64,000 nucleotides of DNA from Novosphingobium kaempferiae (GCF_021227995.1 NZ_CP089301.1:4588001-4652000); one strand, 5' to 3'. Numbered from the stretch's first letter, positions 27,109-39,441 are shown. Made by a program: numbers and translations. The notes: generated by a model not told the origin, from the letters alone.

Positions 27109-27651
27109 TTACGCGTCGACCTTGGTCTCTTCGTAGCGCTCGATCGCTTCCAGCACGATGCGGCGAGCGTCGGCGGCGGTGCCCCAGGTGCCGACGCGGA
27201 CCCACTTTTCCTTCTCCAGGTCCTTGTAGTGGGTGAAGAAGTGCTCGACCTGCTGGTAGACGATGTCGGGCAGGTCTTCCTTCTCGTTCACGTGCGAGTA
27301 GTACGGGAAGGTCGAATTGATCGGCACGCACAGCAGCTTCTCGTCGCCGCCATGCTCGTCTTCGAGGTTCAGCACCGCGATCGGGCGAACCTTGACGACG
27401 CAGCCCGGGATGAAGGGCGAGCGGGCGACGACCAGCGCGTCGAGCGGATCGCCATCGGGCGACAGGGTGTGCGGCACGAAGCCGTAGTTCGCCGGATAGC
27501 GCATCGGCGTGTGCAGGATGCGGTCGACGAAGAGGGCGCCGGACGCCTTGTCGAATTCGTACTTCACCGGTTCGCCGCCGACGGGAACTTCGATGATGAC
27601 GTTGAGGCTCTCCGGCGCATTGTCGCCAACGGGAATCATGTCGATGCGCAT
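27109..27651 (-). CDS. ppa: Inorganic pyrophosphatase
   Basis: A 180-residue soluble family I inorganic pyrophosphatase, which hydrolyses the pyrophosphate released by nucleic acid, protein and lipid synthesis. The signature DGDPLDALV contributes metal-binding Asp66, Asp68 and Asp71. RYPANYGFVPHT and the C-terminal FFTHYKDLEKEKWVRVGTWG are also characteristic. Length matches bacterial hexameric enzymes. It has its own terminator, and its neighbours on both sides are unrelated. Confidence 0.96.
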   Translation of the reverse strand: MRIDMIPVGDNAPESLNVIIEVPVGGEPVKYEFDKASGALFVDRILHTPMRYPANYGFVPHTLSPDGDPLDALVVARSPFIPGCVVKVRPIAVLNLEDEHGGDEKLLCVPINSTFPYYSHVNEKEDLPDIVYQQVEHFFTHYKDLEKEKWVRVGTWGTAADARRIVLEAIERYEETKVDA

Positions 27652-27825
27652 AATTGTCCTTCTTTAGTACGAGCGCGGCTCATCTTCGTGCCGAGGCATC
27701 ACGATGCGGGGGCTTAGCGTCGCCTTTATTGCGTCGCAACAGCCATTTCGGACGAAATGTGCCCGTAAGTGGTGGAAATCGCCGTCCCGGACTGATCCGG
27801 GACGGCGAGGAACTGTCTGCGATGC

Positions 27826-29766
27826 TTATTTACCGCGTGCGGTCAGCAACTTGTCCAGGCCATTGGTCTTGCCCGGCGAAGTGGTTTCCAGCCAGGGGTA
27901 ACGCAGGCCGCCGTGGTAATCGATCTCGATGGTCTGGTAGACGTCGCCGCGCTTGACCAGCAGGCTGATCGGCGCCTTCGACGTCTTGGCGGCGGTGATC
28001 GCGTCGCGCAGCACGTCCTTGTCGTAGGCACGTCCGCCGACCGCGACGATCTTGGTCGAGTTCACGATACCCGCATTGTAGGCCGGGCCGTCCCACAGCG
28101 TCGATACGACATCGCCGTCCTTGTTGAGCGACATGCCCAGCGAATACGTGAGGTCGAGCGTCTTGCGCTCTTCCGCGATGCCCTTGTCGTAGACGTTGGG
28201 CTGCTCCTTCCACACCAGCTTGTAGCCGCCCATCTGTACGCCGTTCAGCGGTGCGGGCTGGTTGGTGGCGTAGAGGCGCGTGCGCAGGAAGTTCGCCCAG
28301 TCGTAAGTGTAGACGCCGTTCAGCACCTTCACGACTTCGTCGAAGTCGTAGGTCACTTCGCCCCAATCGCCATCGCGCACGCCGAAGAAGGCCTTGGCGA
28401 AATCGTCGAGGCCCTTGGCGCCCTTGGTGCCCCGGCGGATGATCTGGTCCGCTTCCAGCCAGACCAGCGCGCCCTCGACGTAGTAGTCCTCGGAGCGGGT
28501 GAGCGAGGTGTAGGGCAGCGGGCGGCGGCGCATCAGCTGCGGCGCGTTCACGGTGTCCTCGACCGAGCGCCATGCGCGGCCCGGAGTGCCTTCGGCATAC
28601 TTGCCCGCGGCGGTCGCGAACATCGCCATGACCATCCCGCGCGACTGCACGCCCGAGCGCGCCGCCAGCACGTAGCCCCAGAACTGCGTCTGGCCTTCGT
28701 AGACCCACAGCATCGTGTTCTGCATCGGCTGCTGGTAGTCCGGCGTCCATGCATCGGCGCCGCGGCGGAACTTGCCGTTCCAGCTATGAACGAACTCGTG
28801 CGAGATGACGTTGCGGTCCCAGTCCATGCCGTCCCAGTCGATCCACGACTTGGGCTCCTGCTGGTTCTCGCTCGACCGGTGGTGCTCCAGCCCGATGCCG
28901 CCCATGCGGTCGGTCAGGGCGAGCAGGAAGTCGTAGTGGTCGAAGTGGCGCGAACCGAACGTCGTCGTCGCCTCGGTCACGAGGTTGCGGTAGGTCTGCA
29001 GGTTCTCGGGCTTGATGGCAAGGAGCTTGGGCTCGTCGGCGACGACGTCCATGAACACGTTCTGCCCCAGATCCCAGCGCTGCGAATGAAGCCCTGCGAA
29101 GATCGGCGAATCGACGAGGCGTTCGAAATCGATCGTGTTCCACGTCACCGTGTCCCCGGTCCGCTTGAACCCGTCGAGCGCGGTGAAGACCTGCCAGCCC
29201 TTGGGGAAGGTCACGGTCGGCTTGTACTGAATGCCGCGCGTGTAATAGCCCGCCGGGTAGAGGCTCATCTTCTCCCACTGGAGGTTGAGCATCTCCTGCG
29301 TCATCGTGATGCGGCCCTCGCTCGACTGGAGCGGCGAGGTGTGGACGAATTTGGCGACGACCTGCTTCGTGCCCTCGGGCAGCGCGAGGCGGAAGGCGTT
29401 GACGGCGACAGTGTCACGCACCCAGGCGATTTCCTTCCCGTCGGCGTAGAAATGGATGTCGGCGAGCAGGCCGTAAGGCCCGGTTTCCGAGTGGTTGCCC
29501 GGCAGCCAGCCCGCCTGCAGCAGGATCAGGTCGCGCGCGCCCGCCGCCACGGGAATCGTCTGGGTGACACGGTAGACGCCGCGCGTGACGTCGCTCGCAT
29601 TGATCTTCAGGTCGATCGGCCCGGCATAGGGCACGTCCTGCGCGGCGGGCATCGCCGGGGGCAGCGGCGGCGCCATCGGGGTGGAACGGGTGGCATCCTG
29701 CGCGAAGGTCGAAGTGGACAGCAGCAGGGAGGTGAGGAGGGTCGCGCCCGCGATCAAAGTCTTCAT
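27826..29766 (-). CDS. Exported M61-family metallopeptidase with PDZ domain
   Basis: A 646-residue protein with a signal peptide ([20 protein letters not shown], cleavage near TFA-Q). It is an M61 glycyl aminopeptidase-like enzyme: a beta-rich N-terminal domain, then the zinc site HEFVHSWN (His323, Glu324, His327) with the third ligand Glu357 in [11 protein letters not shown]-terminal PDZ domain (about 540-620; [20 protein letters not shown]) follows. It probably trims peptides in the periplasm. Frame extension beyond the chosen ATG lacks a signal peptide. It diverges from hisS over about 100 bases. Confidence 0.9.
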   Translation of the reverse strand: MKTLIAGATLLTSLLLSTSTFAQDATRSTPMAPPLPPAMPAAQDVPYAGPIDLKINASDVTRGVYRVTQTIPVAAGARDLILLQAGWLPGNHSETGPYGLLADIHFYADGKEIAWVRDTVAVNAFRLALPEGTKQVVAKFVHTSPLQSSEGRITMTQEMLNLQWEKMSLYPAGYYTRGIQYKPTVTFPKGWQVFTALDGFKRTGDTVTWNTIDFERLVDSPIFAGLHSQRWDLGQNVFMDVVADEPKLLAIKPENLQTYRNLVTEATTTFGSRHFDHYDFLLALTDRMGGIGLEHHRSSENQQEPKSWIDWDGMDWDRNVISHEFVHSWNGKFRRGADAWTPDYQQPMQNTMLWVYEGQTQFWGYVLAARSGVQSRGMVMAMFATAAGKYAEGTPGRAWRSVEDTVNAPQLMRRRPLPYTSLTRSEDYYVEGALVWLEADQIIRRGTKGAKGLDDFAKAFFGVRDGDWGEVTYDFDEVVKVLNGVYTYDWANFLRTRLYATNQPAPLNGVQMGGYKLVWKEQPNVYDKGIAEERKTLDLTYSLGMSLNKDGDVVSTLWDGPAYNAGIVNSTKIVAVGGRAYDKDVLRDAITAAKTSKAPISLLVKRGDVYQTIEIDYHGGLRYPWLETTSPGKTNGLDKLLTARGK

Positions 29767-29869
29767 TACGCGGTTCTTTGCGCTTGTTGCCGCATTTGGC
29801 AACCATCCAATCCCCTCAAAATGGCGGGACCACTTTTCCAATAGCGCCATTCCGGCTAAGCGCGCGCGG

Positions 29870-31110
29870 ATGAACACCACACCTCAGGCCATTCGCGGAA
29901 CCCAGGACATCTTCGGCGCAGACGCGGAGGCTTTCGCGCATGTCGTCGAGACTTTCGAGCGCGTGCGCAAGCTCTACCGCTTCCGCCGCGTCGAGATGCC
30001 GGTGTTCGAGAAGACCGCCGTATTCTCGCGCTCGCTGGGCGAGACGACCGACGTTGTGTCCAAGGAAATGTACTCGTTCGAGGATCGCGGCGGCGAATCG
30101 CTGACGCTGCGGCCCGAGTTCACCGCCGGCATCGCCCGCGCCTACCTGACCGACGGCTGGAAGCAGTTCGCTCCGCTCAAGGTCGCGACGCACGGCCCGC
30201 TGTTCCGCTACGAGCGCCCGCAGAAGGGCCGCTATCGCCAGTTCCACCAGATCGACGCCGAAGTGATCGGCGCGGCCGAGCCGATGGCCGACGTGGAGCT
30301 GCTCGTCATGGCCGACCAACTGCTCAAGGAACTGGGCATCGCGGAGGGCGTGACGCTCCAACTCAACACGCTGGGCGACGGCGAGAGCCGCGAGGCCTGG
30401 CGCGCCGCGCTGGTGGAATACTTCCGCTCCCACAAGGCGGACCTGTCGGAAGATTCGCAGGACCGGCTGGAGCGCAACCCGCTGCGCATCCTCGATTCCA
30501 AGGATCCGCGCGACAAGCCCTTCACCGCCGATGCGCCCAAGATCGACGATTACCTGTCGGCCGAGGCGCGGGACTTCTTCGGCGCCGTGACCTCCGGCCT
30601 CGATGCGGCGGGCGTCGCCTGGACCCGCGCCGAGGCGCTGGTGCGCGGGCTCGACTACTACCGCCACACCGCCTTCGAATTCGTGACCGACCGCCTCGGT
30701 GCGCAGGGCACCGTGCTGGGCGGTGGCCGCTACGACGGCCTGATGGTCGCGCTCGGCGGCCCCGAGACCCCGGCGGTCGGCTGGGCGGCAGGGATCGAGC
30801 GCCTCGCCATGCTGGTCGCCGATGCCGGGCAGGCCACCGAGGCGCCGCTGACGGCGATGCTCGCGGTGGAGGACGACGCGGCGCTGGGCTTCGCGCTCAA
30901 GACGCTGACCGCGCTGCGCCATCAGGGCATCGATGCCGAGATCATCGCCACCGGAAGCCCGCGCAAGCGCTTCGACAAGGCGGTGAAGTCGAACGCCAAG
31001 GCGATCGTCTCGTTCGTGGTCAAGGACGGCGTGCCCGTCGCCAACCTGCGCGCCGGTGAAACCACCCCCGCGCGTCTGGCGGTCGAGCAGGTTCTGGTGA
31101 CGATCCAGCC

Positions 31111-31114
<4 letters not shown>
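29870..31114 (+). CDS. hisS: Histidine--tRNA ligase
   Basis: A 414-residue class II aminoacyl-tRNA synthetase that charges tRNA-His. Motif 1 lies around [18 protein letters not shown], motif 2 is [16 protein letters not shown], and the histidine-specific segment [12 protein letters not shown] and motif 3 GGGRYDGL are present. The HisS anticodon-binding domain forms the C-terminus (about 320-414). The start is the ATG before [14 protein letters not shown]; upstream codons belong to the divergent peptidase leader. Its stop overlaps the prfA start by four bases (GTGA). Confidence 0.96.
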
Positions 31115-32173
<1,059 letters not shown>

Positions 32174-32181
<8 letters not shown>

Positions 32182-33037
32182 AGGGGGGATGGCTGAGAAC
32201 GTAGCCGAGGCCATCCGCGACGCCGCCCTGCGGCTCGCAGAGACCAGCGACACCGCCCGCCTCGACGCCGAAGTGCTGATGGCCCACGCGCTGGGTGTCA
32301 CCCGCTCGCAGTTGCTTTTGGGCCGGATGCGCGATCCGGCGCCTGCGGTCTTCGCCGCGCTGGTCGACCGCCGCGCCGCGCATGAGCCGGTGGCCTACAT
32401 CATCGGCAAGGCGGAGTTCTACGGCCTTGAACTGGATGTCACTCCGGCGACGCTGATCCCCCGTGGCGATACCGAGACGCTGATCGAGGCGGCGCGCGAA
32501 GTCTTGGCGGATCGTCTGCCTGCGCGAATCCTCGATCTCGGTACCGGCACCGGCGCGTTGCTGCTGGCGGCGCTGTCGCTCTGGCCCGAGGCGGAAGGAG
32601 TGGCCATCGACCGCTCGCCCGATACGCTGGCCGTGGCGCAGGCAAACGCCGACCGCCATGCGCCCGCCGCGCGGCTGCTGGTGGCCGACTGGACACAGCC
32701 GGACTGGTCGGCCGACCTGGGTCGCTTCGACCTGATCCTGACCAACCCGCCCTATGTCGAGGACGAGGCCCCGCTCGATGCCTCGGTGCGCGCCTATGAG
32801 CCTGCGGGCGCTCTGTTTTCCGGTCCCGAGGGGCTGGATGACTATCGCATCCTCGTCCCCCAGCTTCCCGGCCTGCTGGCGCCGGGCGGCGTGGCGATGG
32901 TCGAGATCGGCTGGCGACAGGCCGAGGCGGTCGTCAAGATCGGGGTTCAGGCGGGCCTTCGTGCGCGCGTTCACCGCGATCTGGGAGGCAGGGATCGTGT
33001 CGTCGCGTTTTCGGGGACAAACGTAGAGGGGGCGTAA
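32174..33037 (+). CDS. prmC: Release factor glutamine methyltransferase
   Basis: A 287-residue SAM-dependent N5-glutamine methyltransferase acting on the GGQ of release factors. The helical N-terminal domain (1-80) precedes the methyltransferase fold with SAM-binding [14 protein letters not shown] and the catalytic NPPY ([11 protein letters not shown]). The genetic order hisS-prfA-prmC places substrate and enzyme together. The ATG overlapping prfA is used; a second ATG at 32189 has a G-rich sequence too close upstream. The stop ends the operon. Confidence 0.94.
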
Positions 33038-33303
33038 GTTTCCGCTTGGAATCCTCCGCTACAACCCCTAATGATTACGGCGAACCGGCCTATGGACGAT
33101 GATTTCCCATACCCGGTTCGCCTCCAGCATTTGCAAGCGGTCGGTGGCGTCAACGTCGCCGACAGGGCAGATGGGGAAAATCGCGGCGGCCGGGGGGCCG
33201 GCCGTGATCATGTGACGCAGCGCAGCCTGATTGATCGGGCCGTCTTATCGGGACCGGAGCGTCCCAGGGTTTGAAGGCCCGGGGTTTTGAGGAAAGTCAT
33301 CCC

Positions 33304-34170
33304 TTGAATAACAACAATCGTGGTAACAACCGTCGGCGCGGCCGCGGTAACAACCGCCAGCAGGGCGGTCAGCAGACCAACCGGATCGACAGCAGGGCGC
33401 GCGGCAACGCGCCGCAGCTTCTGGAAAAGTACCGGAAGATGGCGCACGACGCGCACCTCAATGGCGACCGCGTGACCGAGGAATACTACCTCCAGTTCGC
33501 CGACCATTACTTCCGCGTCATCGCCGACCAGAAGCAGCGCCAGGAAGAATCGCGCCAGCCCCAGCAGCCGCGCCGCGACGACTACCGCCAGAACGATTAC
33601 GGCGACGACTACGGTTCCTACGACGATCCGTATGGCGAGGCGCCTTCGGCTCCGGTCGAGCGTGCTCCCCGGCCCGAGCGCGAACCGCGCCAGGAACGTG
33701 AGCCGCGCCAGGATCGCGAGCAGCGCAACTACGAGCAGCGTGCTCCCCAGCAGCAGCCCGAGCCGGTGGCCGAAGAGGCGGGCGAGCCCGTCATCGAAGA
33801 GACCGTCGAGGCGGAGCGCAACCTCTACGAGCCTGCGGAAAACCCCTTCGTGCGTGACAATCGCGCCTCGCGCGGCCTGAAGCAGCGCAAGCCGCGCGGC
33901 CCGCGTCGCGAAGACGGGGAAGAAGCCGAGCAGGCGCAGGCCGCTCCGGCCGAGGCTCCTGCTGCTCAGGCAGAGCCCGCAGGCTTCGACGTCGACACGC
34001 TGCCGCCCGCGATCTCGGCCAAGCCCGCCCGCAAGCGCGCGCCCAAGGCCGCTGTCGAGGACGCCGCTCCGGCTGCCGAGGCGGACGTCGCAGGCGAGGA
34101 CAAGCCCCGCCGTCGCCGCACCCGCAAGGCCGCGACCGACGACGCTGCACCCGAGGCCGTCAACGGCTGA
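33304..34170 (+). CDS. DUF4167 domain protein, RNA-binding-like
   Basis: A 288-residue alphaproteobacterial protein. Residues 1-80 are the DUF4167 domain: a basic RGG-like start (NNNNRGNNRRRGRGNNRQQ), RARGNAPQLLEKYRKMAHDA and EEYYLQFADHYFRVI. The rest is low-complexity, rich in Arg, Glu, Pro and Gln, then Ala-Pro-Lys. The composition suggests nucleic-acid binding, but the function is not established. The start is TTG, chosen because GAGGAAAG lies seven bases upstream and family members begin with the Asn-rich segment. A second TTG at 33271 would add unlike residues. Confidence 0.88.
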   Translation: MNNNNRGNNRRRGRGNNRQQGGQQTNRIDSRARGNAPQLLEKYRKMAHDAHLNGDRVTEEYYLQFADHYFRVIADQKQRQEESRQPQQPRRDDYRQNDYGDDYGSYDDPYGEAPSAPVERAPRPEREPRQEREPRQDREQRNYEQRAPQQQPEPVAEEAGEPVIEETVEAERNLYEPAENPFVRDNRASRGLKQRKPRGPRREDGEEAEQAQAAPAEAPAAQAEPAGFDVDTLPPAISAKPARKRAPKAAVEDAAPAAEADVAGEDKPRRRRTRKAATDDAAPEAVNG

Positions 34171-34179
34171 TCCCTTTTT

Positions 34180-34226
34180 CCGGCGCGAGTGCAGGGGAAC
34201 CTAACTGGTCCCTTGCGTCGCGCCGG
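34180..34226. other. Strong hairpin between the DUF4167 gene and lnt
   Basis: CCGGCGCGA and TCGCGCCGG form a perfect nine-base outer stem, with further pairing of AGGG and CCCT inside. It begins nine bases after the DUF4167 stop and ends 23 bases before lnt. No T run follows on either strand, so RNA processing or attenuation is more likely than simple termination. Confidence 0.5.
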
Positions 34227-34249
34227 ACCGGGCTTACAAGCCCTTGGCG

Positions 34250-35893
34250 ATGCAGTCCGACCGGCGCGCTTCGCCCTTCCTCAAAGCCCTTTTGTTGGCC
34301 GTGCCCCCGCGGCCTGCCCCGCGTGCCGTCGCGGCGATCGCCGCCGGCGCGCTGGGAGCGTGCGGTTTCCAGCCGCTCGCACTCTGGCCTCTCACCCTGA
34401 TCGCAGTCGTCTGGCTGCTGGAGCTGTTGGCGCGCGCGCGGGCCGGTCGGCAGGTCTTCCTGCTCGGCTGGTGCTTCGGGCTCGGCCACTTCACGCTCGG
34501 CAACAACTGGATCGCAACCGCATTCACCTATCAGGCGCAGATGCCGCACTGGCTCGGCATGATCGCGGTCTTCCTGCTGGCGCTCTACCTCGCACTGTTC
34601 CCGGCCGCCGCTACACTTGCCGCATGGCTGGTGGCGCGGCCCGACCGTAACGAAGGGCTGCGCGGCTTCGCGGCGCTGGCATTCGCCTTCGCCGCCGCGT
34701 GGATCGTCACCGAATGGATGCGCGGCTGGCTCTTCACCGGCTTCGCGTGGAACCCGCTGGGCGTCGCGTTGCTAGGCGGCTTCGAAAGCCGGGGCCTCGC
34801 CCTGCTGGCGCCGTGGATCGGGACTTACGGCCTCTCGGGCGCGCTGGCATTCCTGGCCGCGATGCCCGGTCTGGCAGCGAGGACTGGCCGCCTTCGTGCG
34901 CTTGCGGGCATCGCGGTCGTCGCGCTGGCGGGTGGTCTCGCCTTCGCCATGCACCTGCCCGGACCACGGGCGCAGGAAGGCGCCGTCCGCTACACGTTGG
35001 TCCAGCCGGACATCCGGCAGGAATTCATCGACGACCCGCGCAATTTCGAGCGCAACTTCCAGCGCCTCGCCCGCCTTTCCCTACCGCGCGATCCGGGCGA
35101 CCGGCGCGTGGTGTTCTGGCCCGAATCGGGCCTTGGCGACTTCCTGCGCGACGGGTATCCGCCGTTCCTCTATCGCATCTATACCTACGCCGGAGACCCG
35201 GTGATCGCTCGTCGCCGTCTCGGCCGGGTGGTCGGCCCCTATGGCCTGCTGATGACCGGCGCGGTCGATCTGGTCATCGAGGATGGCGACGAGAAGGCGG
35301 CGCGCAACTCCGTGACCGCCATCGACGGCAACGGTTCGATCCTTGCGGGCTATTCCAAGGCGCACCTCGTCCCTTATGGCGAGTACTTGCCGCTGCGCTG
35401 GCTGCTGGAGCCGCTTGGCGCCAGTCGCCTTGTCGCGGGGCAGCTCGATTTCGAACCGGGGCCGGGCGCGCGCACGATAGACTTCGGAGCCTACGGCAAG
35501 GCGGGCGTCCAGATCTGCTACGAGATCGTGTTCAGCGGCGAGGTGACCGATCCCGCCCATCGGCCCGACTATATCTTCAACCCCTCCAACGACGGCTGGT
35601 TCGGCGCCTGGGGCCCGCCCCAGCATCTCGCGCAGGCGCGCCTTCGTGCGATCGAGGAGGGGCTTCCGGTCCTGCGCTCGACCACCACCGGCATCAGCGC
35701 GGTCGTCGATGCCGACGGCATCGTGCGCGCCTTCGTGCCATGGCACCGCGCCGGACGGCTCGACGGACTGATCCCGCCTGCGCACGAACCCACCGCCTTC
35801 GCCCGCTTCGGCAACGTCCTGCCGCTGGCGCTTGCCGTCCTGCTGATGGCGATTGCGCTTTGCGTGGTTGCACTCGGTCGCCGTCGGGGCTAG
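34250..35893 (+). CDS. lnt: Apolipoprotein N-acyltransferase
   Basis: A 547-residue inner-membrane enzyme that adds the third acyl chain to lipoproteins. The first half holds about six to seven hydrophobic helices. The periplasmic nitrilase domain (about 240-510) carries the catalytic triad Glu292 (FWPESGLGDF), Lys370 (YSKAHLVPYGEYLPL) and Cys423 (VQICYEIVF), plus FNPSNDGWFGAWGPPQH. A final helix (about 515-540) anchors the C-terminus. A TTG two codons upstream is an alternative start. The small lipoproteins encoded in this window are expected substrates. Confidence 0.94.
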   Translation: MQSDRRASPFLKALLLAVPPRPAPRAVAAIAAGALGACGFQPLALWPLTLIAVVWLLELLARARAGRQVFLLGWCFGLGHFTLGNNWIATAFTYQAQMPHWLGMIAVFLLALYLALFPAAATLAAWLVARPDRNEGLRGFAALAFAFAAAWIVTEWMRGWLFTGFAWNPLGVALLGGFESRGLALLAPWIGTYGLSGALAFLAAMPGLAARTGRLRALAGIAVVALAGGLAFAMHLPGPRAQEGAVRYTLVQPDIRQEFIDDPRNFERNFQRLARLSLPRDPGDRRVVFWPESGLGDFLRDGYPPFLYRIYTYAGDPVIARRRLGRVVGPYGLLMTGAVDLVIEDGDEKAARNSVTAIDGNGSILAGYSKAHLVPYGEYLPLRWLLEPLGASRLVAGQLDFEPGPGARTIDFGAYGKAGVQICYEIVFSGEVTDPAHRPDYIFNPSNDGWFGAWGPPQHLAQARLRAIEEGLPVLRSTTTGISAVVDADGIVRAFVPWHRAGRLDGLIPPAHEPTAFARFGNVLPLALAVLLMAIALCVVALGRRRG

Positions 35894-35906
35894 ACCGCGC
35901 ACCCAC

Positions 35907-35934
35907 ATAAAGCATTCTTTATATCCCAAGGGAT
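35907..35934 (+). promoter_or_regulatory. Two-hairpin leader overlapping the metK ribosome site
   Basis: ATAAAG-CATT-CTTTAT forms one hairpin. Immediately after it, ATCC-CAAG-GGAT forms a second that includes the AAGGGA ribosome site three bases before the metK ATG. It resembles a small translational control element. I could not match it to a known SAM riboswitch class. Confidence 0.35.
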
Positions 35935-35937
35935 CAC

Positions 35938-37152
<1,215 letters not shown>

Positions 37153-37170
37153 TCCTTCGCTGAAGACACG

Positions 37171-37209
37171 AAAAAGGGCCGGATCGGGACTGCCGATCCG
37201 GCCCTTTTT
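37171..37209. terminator. Intrinsic terminator after metK
   Basis: A 17-bp perfect stem (AAAAAGGGCCGGATCGG with CCGATCCGGCCCTTTTT) closes a five-base loop. A and T runs make it efficient on the plus strand and possible on the minus. Confidence 0.92.
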
Positions 37210-37384
37210 GTATGCGGCTCCAACATCGGTGAGGTCTCGTTCAGCGCCATCGACGAACGACAGACGCGGTTCGACCGGGGGCGGGGAGGCTCTTGCCAAG
37301 CCCTGTGCGCTCGATAGCTTCGGCCGATCGTCCCGCCGCGCTTTTCCGGGCGCGGGCGAGGGCACGTTGTTGAGGGACACATCC

Positions 37385-39271
37385 ATGATCGAAACCGACC
37401 GTCGCGGCATCATCGGCCTTGCCGCCGCGCTTCCCTTCGCCTCGCCGCTGCTGGCGAGCGCCGTCCATGCCGCCGATGTCGCCACTTCCGGCCCCGGCGC
37501 CTCGGGCGCCGCGCTCTGGGATCTCACCGAGCTTTACCCCAGTCTCGATGCCTGGGACGTCGCGCGCAAGGACGTGGTCGCCGCGCTGCCGCGTCTCGCC
37601 GCGGGCAAGGACACCTTCGGCCAGAGCGCCGAGGCCATGCTCGCCGCACTGGAGGACATCTCCGCCGTCTCGATGAAGCTGGCGCGCGTCTACCTCTATG
37701 CCTCGCTTCGCGCCGACGAGGACGTGCGCGTTTCCGCCAACCAGGAGCGCGATGCGCAAGTGACGGACCTGTTCTCCTCCTTCGGCGAGGCGACGGCGTG
37801 GACCGCGCCCGAGACGCTGAAGCTCGGCGCGGAGAAGGTCGAGGGCTTCATCGCGGCGAACAAGGCCCTGTCCGCCCGTTTCGCCTATCCGCTGCGCAAG
37901 ACGCTGCGCGAGGCGGCGCACACGCTCGATGCCAAGGGCGAGCAGCTGCTTGCGGCAGCGTCCTCTCCGCTGTCGGGGCCGGGGGCGATCCGCCAGCAGC
38001 TGTTCAGCTCGGACATCCCGTGGCCCGAGGTCACGCTGTCGGACGGCAGCAAGCGCACGCTCGACGCGCAGGGCTATTCGCTGGCGCGCGACGCGGCGAA
38101 CCGGGATGATCGCAAGGCGGTGTTCGATGGCTTCTTCGGCCAGATGGGCAAGTTCGAAAGCTCGCTCGGCGCGGCGATGTCGGCCAAGCTCAAGGGCGAC
38201 GTGTTCGAGGCGCGGGCGCGCAGCTACAAGAGCTGCCTGTCGATGGCGCTCTCGCCCAATGCCGTGCCCGAGGGCGTCTATCGCACGCTGCTGGCCGAAG
38301 TGAACGCGGGCCTGCCACAGCTTCACCGCTCGTTCCAGCTGCGGCGCAAGATCCTCAAGCTGCCGGACATCCACTATTACGACATCTACCCGCCGCTGGT
38401 CAGCCTGGAGCGCAAGTTCACGCTGACCGACATGCGCAACGTGACGCTCAAGGCGCTGGAGCCGCTCGGCCCCGACTACGTGAAGCGGCTCGGCATGGCG
38501 ACGGCGGCGAAGTGGATGGACCCCTGGCCGCGTCCGGGCAAGCGCCCCGGCGCCTACATGAACGGCGCCGCCTACGAGGTGCATCCGTACCTGCTGCTGA
38601 ACCTCGGCGAGAACTACGAGGGGCTGTCCACTTATGCGCACGAGTGGGGCCACGCCATGCACTCGCTGCTGGCCAATTCCTCGCAGCCCTACGAACTGGC
38701 CGATTACCCGATCTTCACCGCAGAGATCGCCTCCACCTGCAACGAGGTGCTGCTGACCGAGTACATGCTCAGGCAGGCGAAGACCAAGGAAGAGAAGATC
38801 TACTACCTCGGCATGCGGTTGGAGAACATGCGCGGCACGTTCTTCCGGCAGGCCATGTTCGCTGAGTTCGAGCTGAAGATGCACGAGATGGCGGAGGCCG
38901 GGGAGGGCCTGTCGGGCGAAAGCCTGACGCGCGTCTACGGCGAGCTGCTCAAGCGCTACCACGGGCCGAACTTCGTGATCGACGTGCCCTATGCGATCGA
39001 GTGGGCCTATATCCCGCACTTCTACAGCACGTTCTACGTCTACCAGTACGCCACCTCGATCTCGGCGGGGACGTGGTTCGCGCACTCGATCCTGAACGGC
39101 GGCAAGGCGGAGCGGGAACGCTATCTGGATGTGCTGCGCGCGGGCGGTTCGGCCGATCCGGTGGACATCCTGAAGAAGGCGGGCCTCGATATGACCGCGC
39201 CCGATCCGTATCGCCAGCTGGTGGCGGACTTCAAGGCGACCATCGACGAGATCGAGACGCTGATGGGGTGA
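37385..39271 (+). CDS. Exported M3-family oligopeptidase (PepF-like)
   Basis: A 628-residue metallopeptidase of the M3B/oligoendopeptidase F type. It begins with a twin-arginine-like signal sequence (TDRRGIIGLAAALPFASPLL, cleavage near VHA-A), so it probably acts in the periplasm. The zinc site is HEWGH (His419, Glu420, His423) within TYAHEWGHAMHSLL, with a downstream glutamate in EIASTCNEVLL as the third ligand. It cleaves short peptides rather than proteins. The upstream frame between 37208 and 37384 overlaps the metK terminator and is not coding. A family A repeat begins five bases after the stop. Confidence 0.9.
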   Translation: MIETDRRGIIGLAAALPFASPLLASAVHAADVATSGPGASGAALWDLTELYPSLDAWDVARKDVVAALPRLAAGKDTFGQSAEAMLAALEDISAVSMKLARVYLYASLRADEDVRVSANQERDAQVTDLFSSFGEATAWTAPETLKLGAEKVEGFIAANKALSARFAYPLRKTLREAAHTLDAKGEQLLAAASSPLSGPGAIRQQLFSSDIPWPEVTLSDGSKRTLDAQGYSLARDAANRDDRKAVFDGFFGQMGKFESSLGAAMSAKLKGDVFEARARSYKSCLSMALSPNAVPEGVYRTLLAEVNAGLPQLHRSFQLRRKILKLPDIHYYDIYPPLVSLERKFTLTDMRNVTLKALEPLGPDYVKRLGMATAAKWMDPWPRPGKRPGAYMNGAAYEVHPYLLLNLGENYEGLSTYAHEWGHAMHSLLANSSQPYELADYPIFTAEIASTCNEVLLTEYMLRQAKTKEEKIYYLGMRLENMRGTFFRQAMFAEFELKMHEMAEAGEGLSGESLTRVYGELLKRYHGPNFVIDVPYAIEWAYIPHFYSTFYVYQYATSISAGTWFAHSILNGGKAERERYLDVLRAGGSADPVDILKKAGLDMTAPDPYRQLVADFKATIDEIETLMG

Positions 39272-39276
39272 GCAGG

Positions 39277-39440
39277 TTCCTCCCCGAGCTTGTCTCGGGG
39301 AGGTGGCAGCCCGTCAGGGCTGACGGAGGGGGAGTTGCGCGCCTTCTCCCCCTCCACCACCGCTTCGCGGCCCTGCAATTCAGATACAAGGGGGACCGCC
39401 CGCCCAAAATACAGGTGGCGGGTGGTGGAGGGGGAAGGGC
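39277..39440. repeat. Palindromic repeat, family A copy 3 (rearranged)
   Basis: The left arm TTCCTCCCCGAGCTTGTCTC is intact, but the expected right arm is missing. An insertion-like stretch (CCCTGCAATTCAGATACAAG) leads into an inverted second copy of the inner segment (GGTGGTGGAGGGGG). The element is therefore a rearranged copy next to the minus-strand DUF1905 gene. Confidence 0.75.
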
Positions 39441-39441
39441 G

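Noticed and set aside
33071..33274. A 67-codon plus-strand frame between prmC and the DUF4167 gene
   Set aside because: No domain, poor ribosome site, and it overlaps the expected promoter and leader of the DUF4167 gene.
35907..35934. Known SAM riboswitch before metK
   Set aside because: The leader is too short and lacks the conserved cores of the SAM-I, SAM-II and SAM/SAH classes as I recall them; only two small hairpins are supported.
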